A stretch of 64,000 nt of DNA from JABWBH01 sp964526695 (lineage in GTDB: Bacteria; Planctomycetota; Phycisphaerae; UBA1845). The stretch is taken from the NCBI GenBank assembly GCA_964526695.1, contig CAZGJA010000139.1:37450-101449 (forward strand). The letters are read 5' to 3'. Shown here piece by piece: positions 1 through 8,092 of this stretch (positions are counted from its first letter, which is position 1; every line of letters starts with the position of its first letter). The notes under the pieces are model-generated. The model was not told the DNA's origin. It was given only the letters and a program-made list of their open reading frames with translations, and ran no database searches. Position numbers and translations under genes: made by a program.

Positions 1-387
1 GAGGGCGTTGGTGACCACGTCCACGATCGAAGACACGCGCGAGGGCGAGAATGCCTGGGCGACTTCCGTCACGAGACTCATGCCGCCCGCGACCGCGATC
101 AACTGAAACGCTGAGCGAATCCCGCCGCGATGCCGGCGCCGCGCCGCCCACGCGCCAAAGAACCCCAGCGGCGCATACAGCGCCGTGTTGGCTGACAGAT
201 CAGTCCAGGCGATCCGGCTGAACGTGACTTGAAGCAGGCGGGACTTCGGCGACTGCGGAAGCGGCTGGCCGAAGTCGAGGGGAACCAGCGTGTTGGCCAG
301 AATGAACAGGATGCAAAGAACCGACAGGGTTTCCACCCAGTGGCGCAGGAGCGCGTCCGCCAGTCGATCCAGTCGCGTGCGGGTCAT
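1..387 (-). CDS. VanZ-like family membrane protein (3' end cut by window edge)
   Basis: Reading the minus strand from the ATG at 387 gives MTRTRLDRLADALL, then a hydrophobic segment (VETLSVLCILFILANTLVPLDF). The family hallmark LYAPLGFFGAW follows, then GGMSLVTEVAQAFSPSR and SSIVDVVTNAL. The N..YaPLGff / E..Q.f.p.R..s..Dv..N order is that of VanZ-like proteins, small multi-pass membrane proteins named after the teicoplanin-resistance protein VanZ; most have no proven function. The start overlaps the stop of the upstream lipoprotein gene in an ATGA (384-387), so the two are probably co-translated. The C-terminus lies outside the window. Confidence 0.8.
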   Translation of the reverse strand, partial: MTRTRLDRLADALLRHWVETLSVLCILFILANTLVPLDFGQPLPQSPKSRLLQVTFSRIAWTDLSANTALYAPLGFFGAWAARRRHRGGIRSAFQLIAVAGGMSLVTEVAQAFSPSRVSSIVDVVTNAL

Positions 388-1136
388 GGGCCGTAATAAC
401 GGGGAGGCCAGTGCATGGGTGCGAGCGGTCGATTCGGCGTCCAGCCCTCGGGCGGCTCCTGTCTTTGCGGCACGTCATGCGCGATCAGCTCGCGGAAGCA
501 AGCGAGCGCGAGGCTCTTGAACTGCAACCGGGCCAGTGCTCGCGCCTCGTATTCCCACGCGTCCACGTTGTTGTGCGCCTTCTTGGCATTCTTCGGGCGG
601 ATGATCGTCTCATTGACCGTGTGAAAGACCGCGATCGGCTTTCCGGTCTTCGTGTCGTGCAGCACGCCGAGCATCTCGTACTTCTCCGGCGCGAGCTGGT
701 TCACCGCGTAGATCAGGCTCAGCCCTGCGTGAAACGCCCGCGCCGCGGAGAGGATCAGTTGCGGCTCGACCGGGTATTCGCCGAGGTCGCGCTCCACCAC
801 GGGAAATGCCTCCGAAACCGCAGGCAGGTTGTCGAACGACGTGTTCCAGATCAGGAACTCGTTGTGCGGCGTCGAAGGCGCGGCCAGCGACCCGCCGGCG
901 TTCGTGCGAGGCGTCTCCGCCGCGATTCGGCTCACCGCCAAGGCGCAGGGGAAAAGTCCTTCGGTGGCGTCGGACTGCACGATCCGGTAGCCGTTCTCCA
1001 CCGACTCGACCGGCTCCGTCGCCACGTCGCTCCACGCGACGCGCTGCGGCGCGACCCACGGCTTTTTCGACTCCGGCGCCGCGCACCCGCACAGCAGCGC
1101 CGTCACCGCGGCCGTTAAGAGGACGCGCAACTTCAT
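384..1136 (-). CDS. Putative lipoprotein of unknown function
   Basis: About 250 residues. I start it at the ATG at 1136 (MKLRVLLTAAV...) because this gives a clean lipoprotein signal: Lys/Arg, a hydrophobic core, then lipobox LCGC near residues 17-20. The longer reading from 1175 adds an unlikely N-terminus. The mature part has no motif I recognise. Its middle (LSAARAFHAGLSLIYAVNQL, GVLHDTKTGKPIAVF) looks like a soluble globular domain, and the tail is Pro/Trp-rich (PLAPMHWPPRYYGP). Its stop overlaps the ATG of the VanZ-like gene, suggesting a two-gene operon at the cell envelope. Function unknown. Confidence 0.6.
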   Translation of the reverse strand: MKLRVLLTAAVTALLCGCAAPESKKPWVAPQRVAWSDVATEPVESVENGYRIVQSDATEGLFPCALAVSRIAAETPRTNAGGSLAAPSTPHNEFLIWNTSFDNLPAVSEAFPVVERDLGEYPVEPQLILSAARAFHAGLSLIYAVNQLAPEKYEMLGVLHDTKTGKPIAVFHTVNETIIRPKNAKKAHNNVDAWEYEARALARLQFKSLALACFRELIAHDVPQRQEPPEGWTPNRPLAPMHWPPRYYGP

Positions 1137-1430
1137 CACTTGCAGGTTTCTCATTCCCATGCCGATCGCAACCAAGATCGTTCACCTTCCGCGGCGGACA
1201 TCCCGGCACCGCGCTACCTAATATCGGATGTTCCGACCGCCCACTCACGCAGACGCGGTGAATTGACGCCAGCCCGCCGGAATTGCGGGTTCTGTGCATT
1301 CTGCCGGACTGCGCGGCGACCCACGGTCCTCCGCCCCTTGTGGTTACGAACGACTTGGCTCGCCCCCGATAACTCAGACCCCGCCGTCTGCCTGCCGATC
1401 CACATGAAGCAACAGGGGGTCAAGTTCCGT

Positions 1431-2930
1431 ATGGATGCACCGCTCGCGGTACAGACGGTCGGCAGCGCAACTTCCACGTCCCTTGGCGCCTCGACCGCGC
1501 CATTCGCATGGGGACGGCGGTCCGCGCCGCACATGCAGGCACGCCGTCGAACGGCCTCGCGGATCGGGCAATTTGTGCTCGAACTGCCCGAATCCTCTTG
1601 GATGGTGCTCGACGCCCTGCTGGTGGCCGTCGGCTTGGCCATCGGCCACCGCCTCGTCGGCACGGTCTCCACCGGCGCGGTGGTCGAACACGTTGAAACG
1701 TGGAAGGCACATCTCGTCTTCGTGGGCTCATTCATGCTCGCCGGCATGGTGTTCGGGTTGTACGAGCGCGAGACGTTCTGGAGTCGCTCGCGCATCCTGA
1801 CGCGCACCCTGCTTACCGCGGTGGCCGCGGTCGTGCTCGCCTACGCGGTGATTTATGTGCTGCTGTACTCGGTCATCAGCCGGCGCATGGTGTGCTGGGG
1901 CGTGGGGTTCTACTTCGTCGTCGGAACCTCCGTGCGAACGTGGACCTGGTGGCTCGTGCACCGCGTTCGGCGAGCGGTCCTCGTCGTCGGCTCCGGCGAG
2001 CTGTTCGACTCCTTCCGCCGCGCGCAGGACCAGGATCTCCTGGCCGAGTACCGGCTCGTCGGGTTTGCAACGCCCGGCGAGACGACCCACCCGCATGAAC
2101 GATCAGCACACTCCCTCGGCAGTGCGGCCAGCCTTGAATCGCTGTGCGAGGAGCATCACGTCACCGACATCGTCGTAGGCTCCGACGCCTCACGCGATGC
2201 CGCCATCATGAGCAGAATGGTCAACTGCCTTCACGGCGGGCTGCGCGTCACCAACGAATCCACGTTTTATGAGAAAGCCGCAGGGCAGATCCTCGTGGAG
2301 CGCCTCACGCCGGACTGGTTCCTTTTCGCCGATCTGAAAGTCGCCAACGCGGCCTCGATTTCGCTGAAGCGCGTCATTGATCTGCTCGTCTCGATCATCG
2401 GGCTGGCGATCACCCTGCCCCTCTGGGCGCTGATCGCACTGGTCATCAAAGTCGCGGAAGGCGGGCCGGTCTTCTATTCCCAGGACCGGGTCGGAGAGCG
2501 AGGGCGCACTTTTCGCCTGTACAAGTTCCGCAGCATGAGAACGGACGCCGAAAGCGGCGAAAGCGTCTGGGCGTCGCCCAACGATCCGCGCGTGACCCGC
2601 ATCGGGCGATGGCTGCGCAAGACCCGCCTCGATGAGCTGCCACAGCTCTTGAACATTATCCGCGGTCAGATGTCCATTGTCGGCCCCCGCCCGGAGCGTC
2701 CCGACCTGGTGGCGAAGCTCGCGCAGGTCTTGCCGTTTTATGATGAACGCCACCTGATCAAGCCGGGACTGACCGGCTGGGCGCAGATCAACTACAAGTA
2801 CGGCGCATCCGTGGAGGACGCCCGGCGCAAGCTCCAGTACGACCTCTATTACCTCAAGCACCAGTGCCTCGAGCTGGACGCCATGATCCTGCTACGCACG
2901 ATGGGGACGTTCCTGCGCGGAGCCTGCTGA
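1431..2930 (+). CDS. Polyprenyl-phosphate sugar phosphotransferase (exopolysaccharide initiation, EpsB/WbaP type)
   Basis: About 499 residues. The start at 1431 is preceded by a GGGGG stretch at 1414-1418; an in-frame ATG at 1404 is possible. Four hydrophobic N-terminal segments are followed by a Rossmann-like stretch (VLVVGSGELFD). From residue ~312 comes the bacterial sugar-transferase domain: KRVIDLLVSIIGLAITLPLW membrane helix, PVFYSQDRVGERGRTFRLYKFRSM, RLDELPQLLNIIRGQMS, VGPRPERP and KPGLTGWAQINYKYGASVEDA. These proteins move a sugar-1-phosphate from a nucleotide sugar onto undecaprenyl phosphate, the first step of surface polysaccharide assembly in the inner membrane. The C-terminal wording (YGASVEDA...LQYDLYY) most resembles the PEP-CTERM/exosortase-associated subfamily, but no exosortase is in the window. 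It is the only polysaccharide gene on the left side. Confidence 0.9.
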   Translation: MDAPLAVQTVGSATSTSLGASTAPFAWGRRSAPHMQARRRTASRIGQFVLELPESSWMVLDALLVAVGLAIGHRLVGTVSTGAVVEHVETWKAHLVFVGSFMLAGMVFGLYERETFWSRSRILTRTLLTAVAAVVLAYAVIYVLLYSVISRRMVCWGVGFYFVVGTSVRTWTWWLVHRVRRAVLVVGSGELFDSFRRAQDQDLLAEYRLVGFATPGETTHPHERSAHSLGSAASLESLCEEHHVTDIVVGSDASRDAAIMSRMVNCLHGGLRVTNESTFYEKAAGQILVERLTPDWFLFADLKVANAASISLKRVIDLLVSIIGLAITLPLWALIALVIKVAEGGPVFYSQDRVGERGRTFRLYKFRSMRTDAESGESVWASPNDPRVTRIGRWLRKTRLDELPQLLNIIRGQMSIVGPRPERPDLVAKLAQVLPFYDERHLIKPGLTGWAQINYKYGASVEDARRKLQYDLYYLKHQCLELDAMILLRTMGTFLRGAC

Positions 2931-3098
2931 TCCGTCCGCGATTCGCGTCGCCGACCGCGCCTCGATCCGCGCGAGCGTCCCAGTAATCAGATCGGGCCGA
3001 TCCGGCGCATCCGTTCTACGGATTGAACCACATACTTTGGAGGGCGAGCGGTTTGGGCGGAGGGGGCCCAACCTGCCTTTGGGCTTCGGAGTGAGCGC

Positions 3099-4715
3099 GT
3101 GGCTTCCAGTTCCGTCGATGTCTGCCTGATCGAAGATGACGCCGAGCAGCGGAAGCTGGCGCTCAGCATTCTCAGTCGCGCCGGCTATCGCGCGATCGAG
3201 GCCGATGACGCCGCGTCAGGGCTTGCCGCCATCAAGGCTGAGCATCCCAAGGTCGTACTCTGCGATTACAACCTGCCGGGCGAGGACGGGCTGGCGCTTT
3301 GTGCAAGCGTGCGTAACGACCCCGCCGTCACGGAAACCTACTTCATCCTCATCACGGCGCAGGCCGATCGACAGCTTAAGGAGCGAGCCTGGGCGATCGG
3401 CGTTGACGACTTCATCGCCAAACCGTTCGACGCCAACGAGCTGGTGGCGCGCGTCAAGGTCGGGCTGCGCATGTGGGGCCTGCAGGAGAAACTCCGCGCG
3501 GCTGCCGTGACGGACGGCTTGACGCGACTGTGCAACCACGATCATTTCAACCGCCTGCTCGACCGCGAGCTGAGCCGCGCCCGGCGCTACGGTCGCCCGC
3601 TCGCCTTGATCGTCCTGGACATCGACCACTTCAAAGCCATCAACGACACCTTCGGCCATCTCGTGGGCAACGAAGTGCTGGAGGAACTCGCCCGGGTTCT
3701 CCGCGACAATGCGCGCGACGCCGACGTGGTCGGTCGCTTCGGCGGCGAGGAGTTCGTCATACTCCTGCCCGAGTCCACGTCCGCCGACGCGGAGAAGCTG
3801 GCGGTCCGAATTCAGCACGCCGTCAGCGAGACGCTCCATGTCCCCGCCCTCGGCGAACATCCCGTCAGCGCCTCCTTCGGTATTGCCGACACGGAGGATC
3901 TTCGCGTGCAAAGCGCCGCGGATCTGGTCGACCTGGCCGATCGCGCCATGTACACCGCCAAGCGCCGCGGGCGCAACACCGTCGTATGCGCCGCCGCAGG
4001 GCTGGACGCGGAGGACGAGGCGGCCCCGCTGCAAGCCGACCAGATCGAATCGCTGCAGAAGCGCATCGCGGTGCTCAAAGCCCTCGCCCGCGACGTGTAC
4101 GGGCAGAGCATCACCTGCCTCGGGCAGGCGCTCGTGGAAAAGGACCCGTACACCGCCAGGCATTCCGTCAACGTCTCCTTCTACGCCGGCGAAATCGCGC
4201 GCCAGCTCGGATGCGCCCAGGGCACGGTCAAGTCCATCAGCAATGCCGGCCTGCTGCACGACATTGGCAAGGTCGGCATCCCCGACCGCGTCCTTCTGAA
4301 GCGCGGACCGCTCACGTCGCTTGAGCAGACGATCATCGCGCAAGTGCCCTTCATCAGCACGCGCATCGTCGAATGCCTGCGCATCCTCGAATCCGAGGTG
4401 CTCATCATCCGCCATCAGCGCGAATACTTCGACGGCTCCGGAATGCCGGACGGGCTCCTCGCGGACCAGATCCCCATCGGCGCGCGCGTCCTGCTCGTGG
4501 CCGACGCCTTCGACGCCATGACCACCGACCGCGTCTATCGCCAGCGCCGCTCCATCGACGAGGTCGTCGCGGAGCTCAGGACCGGAGCCGGCCGGCAGTT
4601 TGACGCCCGCGCGGTGCTCGCGCTGGAACAGTTGCTCGCCAGCGACCGCGACAAGTGGCAGGCGCGCATCGACGAAAGCGTGGACCTCTTCCAGTTGCCG
4701 TCTCTTCAGTCGTGA
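3099..4715 (+). CDS. Response regulator with GGDEF and (degenerate) HD-GYP domains
   Basis: 538 residues from a GTG start at 3099 with GGAG at 3088-3091 as ribosome site. Domain order: a receiver domain (acidic EDD near 14, phospho-acceptor in CDYNLPGEDG near 58, Lys in FIAKPFD), a GGDEF domain with active-site GGEEF near 215 and an intact inhibitory RxxD (RDAD) five residues upstream, then an HD-GYP-like domain (LLHDIGK near 390). The GGDEF domain should therefore make cyclic di-GMP and be product-inhibited. The HD-GYP half looks damaged: the HHE motif reads QRE, GYP reads GMP, and the His of the HPxxG helix is Val. It may sense or bind rather than cleave cyclic di-GMP. It sits behind the sugar transferase, a common regulatory target of this second messenger, but 168 bases separate them. 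Confidence 0.9.
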   Translation: MASSSVDVCLIEDDAEQRKLALSILSRAGYRAIEADDAASGLAAIKAEHPKVVLCDYNLPGEDGLALCASVRNDPAVTETYFILITAQADRQLKERAWAIGVDDFIAKPFDANELVARVKVGLRMWGLQEKLRAAAVTDGLTRLCNHDHFNRLLDRELSRARRYGRPLALIVLDIDHFKAINDTFGHLVGNEVLEELARVLRDNARDADVVGRFGGEEFVILLPESTSADAEKLAVRIQHAVSETLHVPALGEHPVSASFGIADTEDLRVQSAADLVDLADRAMYTAKRRGRNTVVCAAAGLDAEDEAAPLQADQIESLQKRIAVLKALARDVYGQSITCLGQALVEKDPYTARHSVNVSFYAGEIARQLGCAQGTVKSISNAGLLHDIGKVGIPDRVLLKRGPLTSLEQTIIAQVPFISTRIVECLRILESEVLIIRHQREYFDGSGMPDGLLADQIPIGARVLLVADAFDAMTTDRVYRQRRSIDEVVAELRTGAGRQFDARAVLALEQLLASDRDKWQARIDESVDLFQLPSLQS

Positions 4716-4745
4716 AATCCTGACCCCTGGCGACGCCGCATCTTT

Positions 4746-4770
4746 CAGAGCCGCGCCCGTAAGAAAGCGG
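4746..4770 (-). repeat. Dispersed intergenic repeat, 'CGCTTCCT..GGGCGCGGCTCTG' family
   Basis: Inverted copy of a ~24-base motif seen again at 21478-21501, 29290-29314 and 47208-47232, each between genes. The core GGGCGCGGCTCTG is identical in all copies. Function unknown. Confidence 0.7.
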
Positions 4771-4823
4771 TCTCATCCGCCCTCGCATTCCGCAACGGCG
4801 CCGGGACCGAAGGGGTGTCGGGG

Positions 4824-4915
4824 CGGATCGGCTTCAGCCGACCGGCTCTTGCCACCGACTTCAGTCGGTGGAACTCGGATGCCCGTCGTCTGGGTCAGCC
4901 GGCTTCAGCCGGGCT
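4824..4915. repeat. Three hairpins with a shared TTCA loop
   Basis: The 338-base gap after the GGDEF gene holds three palindromes at 4824-4845, 4852-4871 and 4896-4915. Each is built as an 8-9 base stem around the loop TTCA. The middle one is perfect (CCACCGAC / GTCGGTGG). The stems differ in sequence but keep pairing, so these look like members of a structured repeat family rather than copies of one sequence. Nothing else coding is seen in the gap. Confidence 0.7.
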
Positions 4916-5053
4916 TGCCTGAGCGGTTCATGTTCGGTCAAAGCTGAACTCACGCTGACATGAGGAAGCGTGGGTGCGCACGCACCAACGTCGCGCCCCT
5001 CAGCCTCGCCTTGCCCCTGCGCGACCTTCCCCTATCATCCTCGACAAAACGCC

Positions 5054-7288
5054 ATGAAAGTCTTCCTCATCCAGCATTCCCACGGCGATCCCGGCTACAC
5101 GCACCCGCGCGATGAAGTCTGGCGCCACCAGATTCGCAACATCGAGCTGTCCGTCGAGTTCGCGCGGCGCGACCCGGAGTACCGGTGGAACGTCGAGTGC
5201 TTCTGGATGATCGACGAAGCCCTGCGGCGCGGTTCGCCGCTGCCGGACGGCTTTCTCGAACTCGCGCGCCAGGGTCGCATCGCCCTGACCGCCACCTTCC
5301 TCAACGGCTCGGACCACCTCGACGCCGAGGACTTTCGCCGCATGTTGCGCTATGCCCGCGCGTTCTGCGACCAGCACGGCATCCCGCTGCGATCCGCGAT
5401 GCAGTGCGATGTAAACGGTGTCAATGCCTGCATGCCCGACTTGCTCAACGAGATCGGCGTGAAGCGCATGGCCTTTGCCATCAACGACGAGCGCGGCGGC
5501 ACGCCGTTTCAGCGTCCCAACGCCTTCTACTGGCGCGGACCCGGCGGCGGGCGTATCCTCGTCTTCAACGGCTATGAGTACCTCCGCGCCAATGTGTACG
5601 GGATGCACTGCGGCTTCGCGGCCTTCTGCGGCGGGGCGCAGAAGCTCGTGGACGATCTGCGTCGCACGAACTACGCCTTGCCCGTGTGTCTGCTCCAGGG
5701 ATGCGGCACGTTTGACGACAACGGCCTGGCCGCGCCGTGGATGGCCGAGATGAGCCGGGCCTGGCGTGAAAACGGCGCCTGGCGCGAAGCAGCCGTGGCT
5801 CCGGCCGATGCCGGACAAGCCGGCGAACCGCCCTCATCAGGCGACGCTTTCCTCACCGTCGAATCGCTCGAATTCGTTTCCGCCTCCATCGACGAGTTCT
5901 TCGACGCCTTGGAACAGTGCGGAGCGGACTTCCCGGAGCATGCAGGCCCCTGGCCCGATTGGTGGTCTGACGGGCAGACCAGCGCTCCTCTGGAGCTGCA
6001 GCGCGCCTACGAAGCAAGGCGGACGTTGCGGGCCATTGAGCCACTGCTTCCGGCCGCGGCCAAGCGCGATGGCACTACGTTTGATGCCGTTCAGCGCGAC
6101 GTCTGGATGTACCTTGAGCACACGTTTGGAAGCTGGCGCTGCGTCGGCGAGCCTGAAGCTCCGGACTCCAAGCGCCAATGGGCCGACAAGTCGCTCATCG
6201 CCCACCGCGCGGCCGAGGAAGTCGGCTTCCTCACTGAGGACGTGCTTTGCGGGTTGGCGAAAGGCGACGGCTGCATTCTCTTTCCGACGCAGTGCACGAC
6301 TGCCCAGTATGTGGTGACGCAGGTTCCGCGCGAAGACCATCCCGAAAGCGGCGAAATTCTCTTTCAACCGAATGCCGCCGCGGCGCGCGCTTGGGTTGTC
6401 GTGCCCAAGGAACCCCAGGCGATGGCCTCGCTCATTACATGGGCCAAGACGGCGGGCGACGCTTGGGTCGCGCTGAAGCGATCGGGCTTTCGACCCACGG
6501 CTCTTGAGACGCCCGGCAACGCGCAGGCACATGCTCCGCAGGGGGCCTGGGATCTCCCGCGCGTGGTGCTCGAAACACTGCGCGGCACGCGACAGCAGTT
6601 GCGGCATGGCGATCCGGCGCTCGGCATCGATCGCGTGGATGCCCGCGTCGGCGCGACGGAGCACTTCGAATGCGATCTGTGGAGCGCCAAGCAATGCTCG
6701 CTGGAAGCGCCGGGCTGGCGGGATATGAGGCTGACTTGCCGGACTTGGCGCGACGGCCGAACGCATGAAATCCTCCTGTCGGGCATCAAGGAATACGTGG
6801 AAGCGCCGCATGCGTGTTTCCTGATATGGAAACCCGTTGCAAAACCGGACGAAGTCTGGGCCGAGTCCGGCGGATTCTGGCATCGCCCCGGCCGCGACGA
6901 GTTGCAGGGAGCGTGCCGCGATTGGCATGCGGTTCAGCACGGCGTCGAGATGCGATGGCGCGATGGAACGAAGCTCGCGTTCCATTCACCCGACGCGCCG
7001 GTGATTCACTTCGGCGGCATCAACACCGGAAAGTGGGGGCGCGGCCTCGATCCCACAAATGGCGAGCTGGCCGTGTGCCTTTATCATAATTACTGGTACG
7101 TCAACTTCCCGGCCACGGCGCCCGGGCGCCTGACGTACCGTTTCCGCATTGCCGCGGCCCCGCAACTGGACGCGCGCGCTCTGTTGTCCAGTTGGAACAA
7201 CCCGTTCCTCGTCCACCTCGACAGCCCCCGCGCCCGCCAACTCCGCGAGCGCCGCCTGTCCCGCCTGACAGGCCAGGCCATACGTTGA
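5054..7288 (+). CDS. GH38-like (alpha-mannosidase fold) hydrolase family protein
   Basis: 744 residues from the ATG at 5054; an upstream in-frame start at 4970 only adds a Pro-rich junk N-terminus. The N-terminus MKVFLIQHSHGDPGYTHP corresponds to the zinc-binding HSHxDPG(W/Y) opening of family 38 alpha-mannosidases. YRWNVECFWMIDEALR and AMQCDVNGVNACMPDLLNEIG near 115-135 match the second conserved block, where the Asp would be the nucleophile. No signal peptide is seen. The C-terminal half is a beta-rich region ending in GRLTYRFRIAAAP and HLDSPRARQLRERRLSRL. I infer a cytoplasmic glycoside hydrolase of a little-studied GH38-related group; the substrate cannot be told. It stands alone, with repeats on both sides. 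Confidence 0.75.
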   Translation: MKVFLIQHSHGDPGYTHPRDEVWRHQIRNIELSVEFARRDPEYRWNVECFWMIDEALRRGSPLPDGFLELARQGRIALTATFLNGSDHLDAEDFRRMLRYARAFCDQHGIPLRSAMQCDVNGVNACMPDLLNEIGVKRMAFAINDERGGTPFQRPNAFYWRGPGGGRILVFNGYEYLRANVYGMHCGFAAFCGGAQKLVDDLRRTNYALPVCLLQGCGTFDDNGLAAPWMAEMSRAWRENGAWREAAVAPADAGQAGEPPSSGDAFLTVESLEFVSASIDEFFDALEQCGADFPEHAGPWPDWWSDGQTSAPLELQRAYEARRTLRAIEPLLPAAAKRDGTTFDAVQRDVWMYLEHTFGSWRCVGEPEAPDSKRQWADKSLIAHRAAEEVGFLTEDVLCGLAKGDGCILFPTQCTTAQYVVTQVPREDHPESGEILFQPNAAAARAWVVVPKEPQAMASLITWAKTAGDAWVALKRSGFRPTALETPGNAQAHAPQGAWDLPRVVLETLRGTRQQLRHGDPALGIDRVDARVGATEHFECDLWSAKQCSLEAPGWRDMRLTCRTWRDGRTHEILLSGIKEYVEAPHACFLIWKPVAKPDEVWAESGGFWHRPGRDELQGACRDWHAVQHGVEMRWRDGTKLAFHSPDAPVIHFGGINTGKWGRGLDPTNGELAVCLYHNYWYVNFPATAPGRLTYRFRIAAAPQLDARALLSSWNNPFLVHLDSPRARQLRERRLSRLTGQAIR

Positions 7289-7310
7289 GCGATCGGATGC
7301 GGCGCCTTGC

Positions 7311-7424
7311 AATGGTATGGCAGCCTCGCGCGGGTGGGTCAGCTCTCCGATGGTGGGCCAGCCTTGCAATGGTGGGGCAGCTCTCCGATGGTGGGGCAGC
7401 TCTCCGATGGTGGGGCAGCTCTCT
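7311..7424. repeat. Tandem repeat, six units of 19 bp
   Basis: Six units of about GATGGTGGGGCAGCTCTCC fill the gap between the GH38-like gene and moaB (units at 7311, 7330, 7349, 7368, 7387, 7406). The last three are nearly identical; the first three have diverged. This is a non-coding minisatellite between convergent genes. Confidence 0.8.
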
Positions 7425-7461
7425 GAGCTGCTGCGAGTTGTTGGGGGCTACCGGGTTGCAT

Positions 7462-7965
7462 CTAATGCCGCAGCAGCCACACCAGATGCCCCAGCGTCGG
7501 CAGGATCAACTTTTCCATCGCCAGTCGCACGGCCGCCGGCGACCCCGGCATGGAGAACACCGCCGTCCCGCAGCGCACGCCCGCCAGCGCCCGCGACAGC
7601 ATGGCCGCCGCGCCGATCTCCTGAAAGCTCAGCGACCGGAACAACTCGCCAAAACCATCAATCCGCCGTTCCAGCAGCGCGCTGACCGCCTCGAACGTGG
7701 TGTCCCGCGTCGTCAGCCCCGTCCCCCCCGTAATCAACACCGCATCGCAGCCCGCATCCTCGCACCACCGCGACACGTGAAACGTCACAAGGTCCGGCTC
7801 GTCGCGCACGATCTCATAGCCCCAGTCCCGGTGACCGCCTTCGACGAGCAACTGACGAATCAGCGCCCCGCCCGCGTCCGTGGCCTGCGTGCGCGTGTCA
7901 CTGACCGTAAGCACCCCGCACGCCACCGAGGCAATCGTGCGCTCCTGATGTTGAGACGGCAGCAT
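7462..7965 (-). CDS. moaB: MoaB/Mog-type molybdopterin adenylyltransferase family protein
   Basis: 167 residues from the ATG at 7965 (MLPSQHQERTIASVACGVLTVSDTRT); a TTG at 8016 would give an atypical 17-residue extension. All family landmarks are present: LTVSDTRTQATDAGG, the Asp in VRDEPDLV, DAVLITGGTGLTTRDTT, GFGELFRSLSFQEIG, AMLSRALAG and FSMPGSPAAVRLAMEKLILP. These proteins bind molybdopterin and, in the active branch, activate it with ATP for molybdenum or tungsten insertion. No other cofactor gene lies nearby, so it is a lone gene here. Whether it is MoaB or Mog in function cannot be told from sequence. Confidence 0.9.
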   Translation of the reverse strand: MLPSQHQERTIASVACGVLTVSDTRTQATDAGGALIRQLLVEGGHRDWGYEIVRDEPDLVTFHVSRWCEDAGCDAVLITGGTGLTTRDTTFEAVSALLERRIDGFGELFRSLSFQEIGAAAMLSRALAGVRCGTAVFSMPGSPAAVRLAMEKLILPTLGHLVWLLRH

Positions 7966-8092
7966 GAAAAACGGCCGATCCTCGCCCGCAACGAAACCCG
8001 AAGCAGAACACGACAATCCTGATGTGCCAGAGCTTAAGCCCAGCAGGTGTCACTCGCAAACATTGCCCGCTGGGGGATCCAATCCTCCATGC

